DNA from: Kitasatospora griseola
GTDB lineage: Bacteria > Actinomycetota > Actinomycetes > Streptomycetales > Streptomycetaceae
Length of the DNA: 61,218 bases
Assembly: GCF_014648555.1 (NCBI RefSeq)
Contig: NZ_BMRI01000021.1
Coordinates: 1 to 61,218, forward strand
Direction of reading: 5' to 3'
This document shows, piece after piece, positions 6,367 through 14,570 of this stretch (positions are counted from its first letter, which is position 1; each line of letters begins with the position of its first letter). The translations under genes were made by a program, and so were the position numbers. Under the pieces are notes generated by a model. The model had not been told where the DNA came from. It saw only the letters and a program-made list of their open reading frames with translations, and did no database searches.

Positions 6367-7947
6367 TCAGCCGGCCGCTGTCTGCTCGGCCTTGCGGCCC
6401 CTCAGCAGGGCTGCGATGAGCACGAGCAGCGCCAGGCAGATGCCGCCGAGCACCCACAGGACGGTGTGGAAGGCGCCGTCGTAGGCGTGGACCAGGAGGT
6501 CGGTGAAGCTGCCGCGCCGCGCCTCGGCGACGTGTCCGACCGGGCCGGAGATGTTGCCGCTCGCGACGGTGCCGGCGACGGTGGCCGGGTCGCCGGCGTC
6601 GGCGAATTCGGCGATGCCGTCCCGGGTCCTGCCGCTGATGACGGTCGCGAGCAGCGAGCCGTAGACGGCCACGGCGACGGCCTCGCTGCCGAGGCGCAGG
6701 GTGTTGAGGAGACCGGCGGCCATGCCGGCCCGTTCCGGGGCGACGAGTGCCAGGGCCTGGCCGTCGACCAGGCCGGCCGCGAGGGCGAAGCCGGCGCCGG
6801 TGATCAGCATCGGCAGGGCGACCAGCCCGAGGTCGATCCCGGGCCGGAAGAGCTGGAGGCCGACGGCGCCGACCACCAGGAGGACCACGCTCAGGCGGAT
6901 GATGCGCATCGCGGGGACGCCCCTGGCGACGAGCTTGGCGGTCACCAGCGGGAGGACCAGCATCGGGGCCGTCAGCAGCAGCATGGCCGCCCCGGCCGCG
7001 CCGCTGGACCAGCCGCCGGCGGCGGTGAGGTAGCCGGGCAGGTAGGTCAGCATGGTGACGAAGCCGAAGGAGCCGGCCACCGGCACCAGGCAGAGCGCCA
7101 TGAACCGGCGGTCGGTGACGATGCCCAGGTCGAGCATCGGGTGCTCCGTGCGCTTCTCCACCGCGGCGAAGATCGCGAGGACCGCGATCGTGCCGGCGAA
7201 CAGGCCGAGCACGCCCGGGCTCGCCCAACCCCACTGCGAGCCCTGGGCGATGCCGGTGGTGAGCAGCAGCATGGCGAGAACGAACAGGGCGGAGCCGCGG
7301 ACGTCGATGCGCGCGCCGTCGACGCGGGTCTCCCGAACGGCGCGGCGCATGGTCGGGACGGCGAGCAGGGCCAGGGCCGGCACGATCGCGTGCACGGCGA
7401 ACACCCAGCGCCAGCCGGCGCTCTCGATCAGCACGCCGGAGAGCGACGGGCCGAAGGAGACGCCGACGCCGGCGACAGTGCCGAAGAGCGCGAACGCCCG
7501 GCCGCGGGCGGGACCTTCGAAGACGGTGGACAGCAGCGCGGCGCCGCAGGCGAAGATCGCGGCGCCGCCGATGCCGGCCAGGGCGCGGGCGGCGTCCAGC
7601 AGGATCACGTTGCCGGCGAAGACGCTGACCAGCGAGGCGGCCGCGTAGATCGTGGCGCCGAGGGCGAAGGCGCGGACGCGGCCGATGATGTCGGCGACGG
7701 ATCCCCAGGCGAGGGTGAAGCAGGCGAACGCCACGTTGAAGGCGTTGACGACCCACTGCAGGGGCACCAGGCCGGCGTCGAGGTCGGAGCCGATGTACGG
7801 CAGCGCCACGCCTGTGCCGGAGATGGACATGGGGACGACGAGGACGGCCAGCAGGACGGCGACCAGGATCAACGTCTGCCGTCGGCGCCCCGCCCCCTGA
7901 GGTCCGGCGCCTTCCCCGACGAGGGGAACTTCGGTCTGTGCAGCCAT
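6367..7947 (-). CDS. MFS drug exporter, 14-TM (DHA2/QacA-EmrB type)
   Basis: A 526-aa integral membrane protein of the major facilitator superfamily, proton-coupled drug:H+ antiporter subgroup with 14 helices. Visible features are the first helix (LILVAVLLAVLVVPMSIS), a motif-D1-like GVALPYIGSDL after it, RARAFALGATIYAAASL, and the motif-C-like GVSFGPSLSGVLI near helix 5. The ATG at 7947 was chosen because the preceding in-frame residues are not membrane-like and a GGGAG lies upstream. It is divergent from an ArsR-type regulator, with repeated CGAACC operators in the shared 150-bp gap, so it is probably a ligand-induced efflux pump under that repressor (inference). The substrate is unknown. 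Confidence 0.88.
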   Translation of the reverse strand: MAAQTEVPLVGEGAGPQGAGRRRQTLILVAVLLAVLVVPMSISGTGVALPYIGSDLDAGLVPLQWVVNAFNVAFACFTLAWGSVADIIGRVRAFALGATIYAAASLVSVFAGNVILLDAARALAGIGGAAIFACGAALLSTVFEGPARGRAFALFGTVAGVGVSFGPSLSGVLIESAGWRWVFAVHAIVPALALLAVPTMRRAVRETRVDGARIDVRGSALFVLAMLLLTTGIAQGSQWGWASPGVLGLFAGTIAVLAIFAAVEKRTEHPMLDLGIVTDRRFMALCLVPVAGSFGFVTMLTYLPGYLTAAGGWSSGAAGAAMLLLTAPMLVLPLVTAKLVARGVPAMRIIRLSVVLLVVGAVGLQLFRPGIDLGLVALPMLITGAGFALAAGLVDGQALALVAPERAGMAAGLLNTLRLGSEAVAVAVYGSLLATVISGRTRDGIAEFADAGDPATVAGTVASGNISGPVGHVAEARRGSFTDLLVHAYDGAFHTVLWVLGGICLALLVLIAALLRGRKAEQTAAG

Positions 7948-7985
7948 GGTTGAGGATGCTCCCGTTCCGGAGGACTCCGAGGACT

Positions 7986-8058
7986 CCGAACCCAAGGTTC
8001 GGTTTTTGTCGAACCTGAGACTGGCAGGAAGCAGAGGTATCATGCAAGTCGAACCTGA
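7986..8058. promoter_or_regulatory. CGAACC operator array between MFS and ArsR genes
   Basis: Two overlapping palindromes are present: CCGAACC-CAA-GGTTCGG (7986-8002) and AGGTTCG-N8-CGAACCT (7995-8016). A further half-site is part of an exact 11-bp repeat, GTCGAACCTGA, at 8008-8018 and 8048-8058. All lie between the divergent starts at 7947 and 8098 and are the likely binding sites of the ArsR-type regulator. Confidence 0.7.
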
Positions 8059-8097
8059 CCCGCGACTGCGGCGGGCGAGCGACGGGAAGACGGAGAG

Positions 8098-8445
8098 ATG
8101 GTCGACGCGGAAGGTCACCCGAGCCGGGACGAGATGGAGCTCGCAGCGGTCCTGAACGCCCTGTCGGACCCCTTGCGGTACCGGGTCGTCCAGGAGTTCG
8201 CGGAACTGCCGGACGGCACCGAGCGGACCTGCCTGTCCTTCGAGCTCGGGGTCTCGAAGTCCACGCTCAGCCACCACTTCCGCATCCTGCGCGAATCCGG
8301 GCTGGTCCAGCAGATCAACCGGGGCAACAGCCGGAAGGCGCACCTGCGCCGGGAGGACCTGGAGGCACGCTTCCCGGGGCTGCTCGACCTGATCGGCCAG
8401 AACCCGCCGCCCCGGAAGGATCCGGCGGACGACGCCGACGCCTGA
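8098..8445 (+). CDS. ArsR-family winged-helix repressor
   Basis: A 115-aa regulator with the ArsR/SmtB fold: ALSDPLRYRVVQEFAELPDG (helices 1-2), the recognition helix SFELGVSKSTLSHHFRILRE (residues ~42-62) and the wing GLVQQINRGNSRKAHLRRED. The metal-binding ELCVCDL box is replaced by TCLSFELGV, so metal sensing is unlikely and it probably responds to an organic ligand or redox state. ACGGAGAG precedes the ATG. It is divergent from the MFS exporter and likely represses both genes through the CGAACC sites between them. The C-terminus is a short acidic tail. Confidence 0.85.
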   Translation: MVDAEGHPSRDEMELAAVLNALSDPLRYRVVQEFAELPDGTERTCLSFELGVSKSTLSHHFRILRESGLVQQINRGNSRKAHLRREDLEARFPGLLDLIGQNPPPRKDPADDADA

Positions 8446-8588
8446 GCACCGCGTTCGGTCACCTCGGGCGTGCGGGACCCCGGAAATCGGTGTGCAAACT
8501 CTTGACCCTCCGCCGTTCGGCGGCTTAGCTGACGGCCGCCGCCCGGTCTTTTCCGACGGGGCGTCACATCAACGACACGGGGGTCAAG

Positions 8589-9218
8589 TTGATCATCTCT
8601 CGCCTGCCCGCGCTCCGGACGGCGGCCGTCGCCGCCGCCGCGCTGGCCGTCAGCTGCACGCTCACCGCCGCCGCGCCCGCGAGCACCGCGGACGCCGCCC
8701 CGAAGGACCGTCTCACGCCGTTCACCCTGACCAGTCCGGACTTCCGCGACGGCGGCAAGCTGCCGGCCTGGACGGAGTTCGGCGGGCCGGGCTCCGAGGG
8801 CGCGTCGTGCCACGGCAAGAACCTCGCGCCCCAGCTGAACTGGCGCAACGCCCCGGCCGGCACGGCCGGTTACGCGCTGCTGGTGAACGACCCGGACGCC
8901 CCGCTGGCCGGCGGCTGGCACCACTGGGTGCTGTACGACATCCCGGGCTCGACGCACCGGATCGACGGCCACGGTGCCCTCCAGTTCACCCAGGGCGCCA
9001 ACAGCTTCGACGTCTACGGCAGGCCGGTGGTCGGCTGGGGCGGTCCGTGCCCGCCCGCGACCGGTCAGCCGCACCACTACGTATTCACGCTCTACGCGCT
9101 CTCCACGCCCACCCTCCCGTCCGCAGGCCTGACGTACGAGCAGGTCACGGCCGCCATCGAGCCGTACGTCCTCGGGGCGACCAGCATCGTCGGCACCTTC
9201 GTCCGGGTGCCTGCCTGA
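8589..9218 (+). CDS. Secreted PEBP/YbhB-family (Raf kinase inhibitor-like) protein
   Basis: A 209-aa exported protein: a signal peptide (residues 1-~37, RLPALRTAAVAAAALAVSCT followed by AAAPASTADAA) and then a phosphatidylethanolamine-binding-protein fold. Family signatures are LTSPDFRDGGKLP, NLAPQLNWRNAP, the ligand-pocket stretch LLVNDPDAPLAGGWHHWVLY, and GWGGPCPPATGQPHHYVFTLYAL. Bacterial YbhB-like proteins bind anionic ligands and their physiological role is largely unknown. The start is TTG at 8589 with GGGGG five bases before it. Two cysteines (in ASCHGKN and GPCPP) may pair outside the cell. Terminates before a separately translated gene; no operon partner is obvious. Confidence 0.88.
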   Translation: MIISRLPALRTAAVAAAALAVSCTLTAAAPASTADAAPKDRLTPFTLTSPDFRDGGKLPAWTEFGGPGSEGASCHGKNLAPQLNWRNAPAGTAGYALLVNDPDAPLAGGWHHWVLYDIPGSTHRIDGHGALQFTQGANSFDVYGRPVVGWGGPCPPATGQPHHYVFTLYALSTPTLPSAGLTYEQVTAAIEPYVLGATSIVGTFVRVPA

Positions 9219-9335
9219 CACTGCTGAAGCACCGCCGGTGTGGCACTCCGGCGGCTGCGGGCACCCGCCTCTAGCATGGGCGGTGCCCGCAGCCGTCAGC
9301 AGCGGCCCTGCCGCTCGCGCGCCGGAGGTACCCCG

Positions 9336-9986
9336 TTGACCAGCGCACGCGAACTGTACGAACGCACCGTCGCCGAGCTGGCCCCGGCCGCCGCGCACAA
9401 CCGCCTGGTCGAGCGGGTGGAGGCGGGCACCGCGCCGGTCGGGGCGCTGCAGCGGATCGCCGGGGAGGAGGACCGGATCATCCGCAGCGACCGCCGCTCG
9501 TTCGCCCTGCTCGCCGCCCGCTTCGCGGACTCCGGCCCGACCGCCGCCCCGTTCTTCCTCGGGCTCTCGCAGGGCGAGGGCCAGGCACTCGACCTGCTGC
9601 CGCCGTTCGCCGCCGCCGTCGGCCTCTCCCCCGCCGACCTGGCCGCCTACCGCCCCCGCGCGGCCGCCCAGACCTACCCGCACCACCTCGCCTGGCTGGC
9701 GCAGTTCGGCACCATCGCCGAGACCGTCCTTGCCCTGCTCGCCAACTTCGGCTTCTGGGGCGGCTACTGCGGCCGTCTCGCCACCGCCCTCCCCCGCCAC
9801 TACGGGCTCTCCGCCGAGGCGACCGCCTTCTTCCGGTTCTTCGCCACCCTGCCCCCGGACTTCGAGCCCACCGCCCTCGGACTCCTCCAACACGCCCTCG
9901 ACGAAGGCGAGTCCGCCGAGGACGCCCGGCACGCCGCCCACCTGATGCAGGCGTACGAGGCGTCCTTCTGGACGGCGGTGCTCTAA
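9336..9986 (+). CDS. TenA/haem-oxygenase-fold helical protein
   Basis: A 216-aa, nearly all-helical protein that looks like the TENA/THI-4 or PqqC-like haem-oxygenase fold: ELYERTVAELAPAAAHNRLV at the N-terminus, a central AALGL-type segment (FFLGLSQGEGQALDLLPPFA), TYPHHLAWLAQFGTIAETVL, and FGFWGGYCGRLATAL. The conserved catalytic Cys/Glu of thiaminase II cannot be aligned by eye, so enzyme activity is uncertain; many such proteins are annotated as transcriptional regulators without evidence. The TTG at 9336 was chosen because GGAGG stands eight bases upstream. It runs convergently into the acetyltransferase gene, overlapping by 4 bp. Confidence 0.5.
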   Translation: MTSARELYERTVAELAPAAAHNRLVERVEAGTAPVGALQRIAGEEDRIIRSDRRSFALLAARFADSGPTAAPFFLGLSQGEGQALDLLPPFAAAVGLSPADLAAYRPRAAAQTYPHHLAWLAQFGTIAETVLALLANFGFWGGYCGRLATALPRHYGLSAEATAFFRFFATLPPDFEPTALGLLQHALDEGESAEDARHAAHLMQAYEASFWTAVL

Positions 9987-10528
9987 CCTGCGCTCGGCCT
10001 CAGCCGGTACACCACCGTCCGGCGGTGCGGGCCCGGCGGCAGGGTCGGGTCGTCGAAGTCCGCCGCCGGGTCGTACGTCATGCCGAGGCGTTCCGCCACG
10101 GCGCGCGACGGGGTGTTCCCTTCCGCGATCAGGGCCAGGATCTCCGGCAGCGCCAACTCCTGGAAGCCGTACCGGAGTACGGCCTGCGCCGCCTCGGTGG
10201 CGTAACCGTGGCCCCAGGCGTCGCGGTGCAGGCGCCAGCCGGCCTCGACGCCCTCGACGGGCGCCTCCTCGTCCACCGGGTCGAGCCCGGCGAAGCCCAG
10301 GAACCGTCCTCCGTCGCGGAGTTGGACGGCCCACCAGCCCCAGCCGCGTTCGGCGAGCTCCGCCCGGAAGGCCGCCAGGGAGCCGGCCGATTCGGCGCGG
10401 GTCAGCAGACTGCCGAAGTGGCGGCGCACCTCGGGGTCGGCGTTCAGCTCCGCCCAGCGGTCCAGATCGCCGTCCTTCCACTGGCGCAACAGCAGGCGGG
10501 GGGTGGTCAGTTCGACGAACTCAGCCAT
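9983..10528 (-). CDS. GNAT N-acetyltransferase (RimJ/RimL type)
   Basis: A 181-aa acetyltransferase. The N-terminal strand TTPRLLLRQWKDGDLDRWAE is typical of RimJ/RimL-type GNATs; the acetyl-CoA loop is HRDAWGHGYATEAAQAVLRY (about residues 99-118), and NTPSRAVAERLGM is the conserved C-terminal helix. These enzymes acetylate the N-termini of ribosomal proteins or small amines; the acceptor is unknown. The ATG at 10528 overlaps the last 8 bp of the upstream nucleotidyltransferase gene, so the two are translationally coupled. Confidence 0.87.
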   Translation of the reverse strand: MAEFVELTTPRLLLRQWKDGDLDRWAELNADPEVRRHFGSLLTRAESAGSLAAFRAELAERGWGWWAVQLRDGGRFLGFAGLDPVDEEAPVEGVEAGWRLHRDAWGHGYATEAAQAVLRYGFQELALPEILALIAEGNTPSRAVAERLGMTYDPAADFDDPTLPPGPHRRTVVYRLRPSAG

Positions 10529-11381
10529 GTCGGACCTCCGCCCCGGCCAGCACCTCGGCCGCCAGTGCCTCCGCCGCGTCCAGCACCGCGCCGAGCGCGG
10601 CCGGGTCGACGGCGCCGGGGGCGAACAGGGCCTGCGCCCGACGCTCGAAGTCCGGCGGTGCACAGGCGAGTTGACTAGCTGACGCGATCGCGCCCTTCTC
10701 GTTGACCAGCCACCGCCCGGCCCGGGCGTGCAGTGCGTGCACCAGCAGCCCGACCGCCCGGAACAGGCAGCCCTGCACGTGGCCGGCGTCGCCGCGCCGC
10801 GCGCCCTTGCGGGCGACCGCCAGCGCGAACGGCGCCTCCCATGCGGCGTCCGCCTCCAGCCGCTTCGTCAACTCGACTGGGAATTCCCGCACTTCGGCCC
10901 GGAGCGAGGCCAGCTCGCCGTCCGGGTCGGCGAGCACCCGCCCCAGCGCCAGCTCGCCGACGTACGCGTAGGACGGCACCCCGTACGGGTGCCCGGCCTG
11001 CTGGCCGGCGAGGTAGCGGCCGGCCCGGGCCTCGGCGGCGTAGTGGCGGACGCGGGCGATGTCCCGGTAGATCCAGTCGACGCGGGCCGGGCCGAGGTCG
11101 AGCCAGGCGCCGCCGTCCACCCACGGGCCCCAGCCGCCGGGTTCGGTCACCTCGACGGGGTGGCCGCAGAGTTCGGCGGCGAGGGCGCGCAGGGCGGCGG
11201 TGTCGAGTTCGCCGGCCCGGTAGTACAGGCCGAGGTCGTAGTCGGAGCCGTCGACGTGCGCCCCGCGGGCCCGGCTGCCGCCGAGGCAGACGCCGACGAT
11301 GCCGTCGATCCCGGCGAGCCGGGCGGCGATCCGCCCGATCTCGCCCTCGATCGCTTCGCTGTTTCCGGTGTTCTCGTTCAT
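10521..11381 (-). CDS. Nucleotidyltransferase-domain protein
   Basis: A 286-aa protein of the Pol-beta-like nucleotidyltransferase superfamily. The catalytic signature is Gly35-Ser36 with Asp47 and Asp49 (GGSRARGAHVDGSDYDLG), and a third acidic residue lies in the ARVDWIYRD strand. The C-terminal half is helical (substrate or HEPN-like domain). Relatives modify aminoglycosides or act as uncharacterised housekeeping nucleotidyltransferases. It is co-transcribed with the GNAT acetyltransferase. Two enzymes with resistance-like folds side by side are suggestive, but nothing here proves antibiotic modification. Confidence 0.82.
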   Translation of the reverse strand: MNENTGNSEAIEGEIGRIAARLAGIDGIVGVCLGGSRARGAHVDGSDYDLGLYYRAGELDTAALRALAAELCGHPVEVTEPGGWGPWVDGGAWLDLGPARVDWIYRDIARVRHYAAEARAGRYLAGQQAGHPYGVPSYAYVGELALGRVLADPDGELASLRAEVREFPVELTKRLEADAAWEAPFALAVARKGARRGDAGHVQGCLFRAVGLLVHALHARAGRWLVNEKGAIASASQLACAPPDFERRAQALFAPGAVDPAALGAVLDAAEALAAEVLAGAEVRHG

Positions 11382-11471
11382 CGTCCGTCAGGATGCCGCA
11401 CCGCTCCCGCCCTCGCGAGGAGGTTTCGGTTCGGACGGGCGCGGCGCGACCGACTGGGGCCCGACGCGGGA

Positions 11472-12917
11472 TCAACCGACCGTGCAGGCCACTCCGTTGA
11501 GCGAGAATCCGGTGGCGGCGGCCGGGTTGCCGGTGTGGTTGGCGTTGAACCCGAAGCCGGTGGACCCGCCCGCCGGGATGGCCGCGTTGTAGGCCAGGTC
11601 GGTGGCGGTGACCTGCCCGCTCGCGGGGCTGACGGCGGCGTTCCACGCGCTGGTGACGGTCTGTCCGCCGGGCAGCGTGAACTTGACCGACCAGCCGTTG
11701 ACGGCGCTGCCACCGGTGTTGGTGACGGTGACGTTCTCGGTCAGGCCGGTGGCCCAGGCGTTGACCTGGGTGCTGACCCGGCACCCGGAGCCGGTCGGCG
11801 GCGTGGACGGCGAGGCGGAGGACGACGGGGACGAGGACGGCGAGGGCGAGCCCGCGGTGCCGCCGAGCGCGGTGACGGCCGAGCGGTAGGAGGCCTTCGG
11901 CTGGTAGTTGTCGTCGTACATGGTGGCGGCGCCGTAGCCGCCGAACGCGCCGGGGATCCACGAGTCGGCGTCGCCGACGCCCCACTGGGAGATGCCCACG
12001 CAGCCGCTGACGGCCAGGCAGTTGGCGATCACCGTGGCGTAGTCGGTGGCCTGCTGGGCCAGGTTCGCGGCGCCGGCGGGCACCTGCATCCGGTCGTCGA
12101 GTTCGGTGACGGCGACGTCCAGGCCGAGCGCGGCGAAGCGCTGGATGTTGGCCTTCATGGTACTCGGGACCTGGCCGACGATGAAGTGGCTCTCCAGGCC
12201 GACGCCGTCGATCGGCACGCCCTGCGACTTGAGCGAGGAGACCAACTGGTACATGGCGTCGCTCTTCGCGTTGACGCCTTCGATGTTGTAGTCGTTCAGG
12301 TAGAGCTTGGCGTTCGGGTCGGCGGCGTGCGCGGTGCGCAGCGCGTCCGCGATGTAGCCGCTGCCCATGGCGTTGTAGAAGGCGCTGGTGCGCAGCGAAC
12401 CGTCCTCGTTGAAGGGCTCGTTGACGACGTCCCAGGAGTAGACCTGGCCCTTGTAGTGGGTGGCCTGGGTGGTGACGTGGTTCTCCATCGCGGCCTGCAC
12501 CTGGGCGGTGGGCAGGCTGCTGACCCAGGACGGCAGTTGGCTGTGCCAGACCAGGGTGTGGCCGCGGACCCGCATGCTGTGGGCCTTGGCGAAGGAGACG
12601 ATCTGGTCGCCGGGGCCGAAGTTGAAGGTGGTGGCGGAGGGTTGGGTGGTGTCCCACTTCATCTCGTTGCCGGGGGTGACCATGTCGAACTGGGCGCCGG
12701 CGACGGCGGTGAGCGTGGAGTTGCTCAGGTTGGACTGGGTGAGGGCGGTGCCGAAGTAGCGGCCCTTGGCCTCGGCGAGGTCGTGCAGGGTGCCGCCGGC
12801 GGCTCCGGCGGGGCCGCTGCCGAGGGTGGCGGCGGCCAGCAGTCCGCCGGCGGCGGCGACGGCGAGCGCCGCGAGGGCGCGCCCGCGCCGGCGTGCTGCG
12901 CGCAACTGTGCAGCCAT
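11472..12917 (-). CDS. Secreted GH10 endo-beta-1,4-xylanase with CBM2
   Basis: A 481-aa secreted enzyme. Signal peptide (1-~40, RGRALAALAVAAAGGLLAAA), glycoside hydrolase family 10 catalytic domain (~43-355), Ser/Pro linker (~365-388), and a C-terminal family 2 carbohydrate-binding module that ends with a Cys pair. Catalytic residues are visible: acid/base Glu167 in SWDVVNEP and nucleophile Glu272 in VAVTELDDR; RGHTLVWHSQLP is the conserved substrate-binding strand. It cleaves xylan outside the cell, and the CBM2 anchors it to cellulose or xylan. The ATG at 12917 has an AAGGA site. A 12-bp palindrome at 12950-12961 upstream may be an operator. Confidence 0.95.
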   Translation of the reverse strand: MAAQLRAARRRGRALAALAVAAAGGLLAAATLGSGPAGAAGGTLHDLAEAKGRYFGTALTQSNLSNSTLTAVAGAQFDMVTPGNEMKWDTTQPSATTFNFGPGDQIVSFAKAHSMRVRGHTLVWHSQLPSWVSSLPTAQVQAAMENHVTTQATHYKGQVYSWDVVNEPFNEDGSLRTSAFYNAMGSGYIADALRTAHAADPNAKLYLNDYNIEGVNAKSDAMYQLVSSLKSQGVPIDGVGLESHFIVGQVPSTMKANIQRFAALGLDVAVTELDDRMQVPAGAANLAQQATDYATVIANCLAVSGCVGISQWGVGDADSWIPGAFGGYGAATMYDDNYQPKASYRSAVTALGGTAGSPSPSSSPSSSASPSTPPTGSGCRVSTQVNAWATGLTENVTVTNTGGSAVNGWSVKFTLPGGQTVTSAWNAAVSPASGQVTATDLAYNAAIPAGGSTGFGFNANHTGNPAAATGFSLNGVACTVG

Positions 12918-12949
12918 GGTTCGTCCTTCCGGGGGTGGGTGGGTGGACG

Positions 12950-12961
12950 GACCGTACGGTC
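12950..12961. promoter_or_regulatory. Palindrome upstream of the xylanase gene
   Basis: GACCGTACGGTC is a perfect 12-bp palindrome, 33 bp upstream of the xylanase start. It differs from the TGGGAGCGCTCCCA-type sites of CebR-like sugar repressors. It could be an operator for a sugar-responsive regulator encoded elsewhere. Confidence 0.35.
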
Positions 12962-13154
12962 GGGTGCGCTCCCCGGGCAACGGACCGCCGAGGCACCGGT
13001 CGGCCGCGCCAACGGGCTTGACGCACACGGAAGTTCGACGGAAGTCAGCCCCGTCCGAGCCCCGACCTGCGGCGGGCCGGGAGAACGGCGGAGCGGCCGC
13101 CGCCCGCGGATCACGGGTCGACGGCCGCTCCAACCGGCCCGGCGGGTGCGAAAG

Positions 13155-13634
13155 TTACAGCGTGCCCAGCTCCTTGCCCAGGCAGATGCTGAGCTCGTGG
13201 TCCTTGTAGAAGCCGAACTTGCGGATCTCGGCGTAGCCCTCGGAGGCGTACAGGCCGACGGCCTCCGGCTGCAGGGTGCCGGTCTCCAGCACCAGCCGGG
13301 TGCGGCCGGCGGCGATCGCGGCGGCTTCGAGGTGGCGCAGCAGGGTGCGGGCGTAGCCCTTGCCGCGGGCTGCGGGGACGACGTACATCCGCTTGAGCTC
13401 GGCGTCGCCGTCGCGCAGGCCGTCCGCGTCGCGCTCCTTGACCCGCCAGCCGCCGCAGGCCACCGGCTCGCCGTCCTGGTAGCCGATCACGAACAGCCCG
13501 GCGGGCGGGTCGAAGTGGTCGGTGTGCATGACGGTCTGGTCGCCGTCGCCGTAGCGCAGGACGTACTCCTGCTGGACGTCGGCGGCGAGCTGCTGGGCGT
13601 CGGGGTGTCCGAAGCCGGTGGTGCGGATCTCCAT
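13155..13634 (-). CDS. GNAT family N-acetyltransferase
   Basis: A 159-aa GNAT. The acetyl-CoA-binding motif A is AELKRMYVVPAARGKGYART (residues ~82-101), followed by LLRHLEAAAIAAGRTRLVLE and GLYASEGYAEI (motif B). The substrate is not predictable. The start is ambiguous: a TTG at 13643 (MTDMEI) and an ATG at 13634 are in frame and neither has a strong ribosome site; ATG is given. It lies 21 bp after the ankyrin gene and is probably co-transcribed with it. Confidence 0.85.
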   Translation of the reverse strand: MEIRTTGFGHPDAQQLAADVQQEYVLRYGDGDQTVMHTDHFDPPAGLFVIGYQDGEPVACGGWRVKERDADGLRDGDAELKRMYVVPAARGKGYARTLLRHLEAAAIAAGRTRLVLETGTLQPEAVGLYASEGYAEIRKFGFYKDHELSICLGKELGTL

Positions 13635-13655
13635 GTCGGTCAAGGGTACGGGCCG

Positions 13656-14057
13656 CTATCGGGCGGCCGTGAGGCGGGCGGCCAGATCGTCCTTGCCGAA
13701 CAGTCGGGCGGCGTCGAGCGCGGAGGGCGTGCCGGCGTGCGGGTCGGCGCCGTGGGCGAGCAGGGCGTCGACGACGTCGGTGGCGCCCTTGAAGACGGCG
13801 CCGGCCAGCGGGGTCTGGGCGCGGTCGTTGGCCCGATCGGGTTCGGCGCCGCGTTCCAGTAGTGCGGTGACGGTGGCGGCGTGGCCGTGGTAGGCGGCGA
13901 GCATCAGCAGGGTGTCGCCGCGGTCGTTGGTGAGGTCGGCGGGGACACCGGCGTCGAGGTGGGCGGCCAGCAGCGCGGTGTCGCCGGTGCGGGCGGCGTC
14001 GAACAGGCGGCCGGCGAGGGCGACGACCTCGGGGTCGGGCGGAGTGTGGTCGGTCAT
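13656..14057 (-). CDS. Ankyrin-repeat protein
   Basis: A 133-aa protein made of about three to four ankyrin repeats: ALLAAHLDAGVPADLTNDRG, DTLLMLAAYHGHAATVTALL, ERGAEPDRANDRAQTPLAGA, and VDALLAHGADPHAGTPSALD. Ankyrin stacks bind other proteins. It has no signal peptide or catalytic domain. Short stand-alone ankyrin proteins are common in streptomycetes and usually uncharacterised. It sits directly upstream of the GNAT gene, 21 bp apart, implying one transcript. Confidence 0.85.
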   Translation of the reverse strand: MTDHTPPDPEVVALAGRLFDAARTGDTALLAAHLDAGVPADLTNDRGDTLLMLAAYHGHAATVTALLERGAEPDRANDRAQTPLAGAVFKGATDVVDALLAHGADPHAGTPSALDAARLFGKDDLAARLTAAR

Positions 14058-14195
14058 GCGCGAACGGTAGCGGACGCCACTCGGGGCGTGGTTCCGGACG
14101 GCCGTTCGGGCGATCTCCGGGCGGGCGGGGCGCGGTCGCGGCGGGCGGCCCGGTGAGATCCACCCGTTTGCCGCACACCATCATCTATTACTTTT

Positions 14196-14223
14196 TGTCA
14201 CCATAAAGGCACTTTCTGTCACA
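14196..14223. promoter_or_regulatory. TGTCAC repeats in the smeA promoter region
   Basis: TGTCACC (14196-14202) and TGTCACA (14217-14223) are 21 bp apart, two helical turns, in the AT-rich gap upstream of smeA. The inverse, TGTGACA, recurs twice after sffA (16255-16261 and 16286-16292). They may bind a developmental regulator of this sporulation operon (inference). Confidence 0.4.
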
Positions 14224-14252
14224 CTGTCCCCGCCCTTTGTGAGGAGCGTCCC

Positions 14253-14447
14253 GTGATTCTCTCCATCTCCGGCATCGTGCTGTTCGGCGTCATCGCCTTC
14301 CTGTTCTTCCGCCGGGACGGGCTGAAGATCTCGCATGCCCTGGTGTGCGCGCTGTTCGGCTTCTACGTCGCGGGCTCCTCGATCGCCCCGAGCATCCAGG
14401 CGGGCGGCGCGAGCCTGGCCAGCCTGATCGGCGGCCTGAAGTTCTGA
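14253..14447 (+). CDS. smeA: SmeA-like small sporulation membrane protein
   Basis: A 64-aa protein with two hydrophobic segments: residues 1-~20 (ILSISGIVLFGVIAFLFF) and ~27-60, separated by RRDGLKISH. Size, topology and position immediately before an FtsK-like gene match SmeA of Streptomyces coelicolor, a small sporulation membrane protein reported to target the FtsK/SpoIIIE-like SffA to sporulation septa. The start is GTG at 14253 behind GAGGAG. The two genes are 123 bp apart on the same strand. The nearby rbpA-fxsA-lnt order supports orthology. Confidence 0.75.
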   Translation: MILSISGIVLFGVIAFLFFRRDGLKISHALVCALFGFYVAGSSIAPSIQAGGASLASLIGGLKF

Positions 14448-14570
14448 ACCGTCCCGGCTCCCGGCGGCCCGGGCGCGGAGGTCCCACCGCCCCGGGCCGC
14501 TCGCCGACCCGGGCCGACCCCGCCCCCGCCCGACCCACCGCCACCACCCCATCCCGCCACCGGAGCCCGC

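Noticed and set aside
10521..11381. Aminoglycoside-resistance operon (nucleotidyltransferase plus acetyltransferase)
   Set aside because: Only fold-level motifs are present; the substrate-specific residues of known resistance enzymes cannot be recognised.
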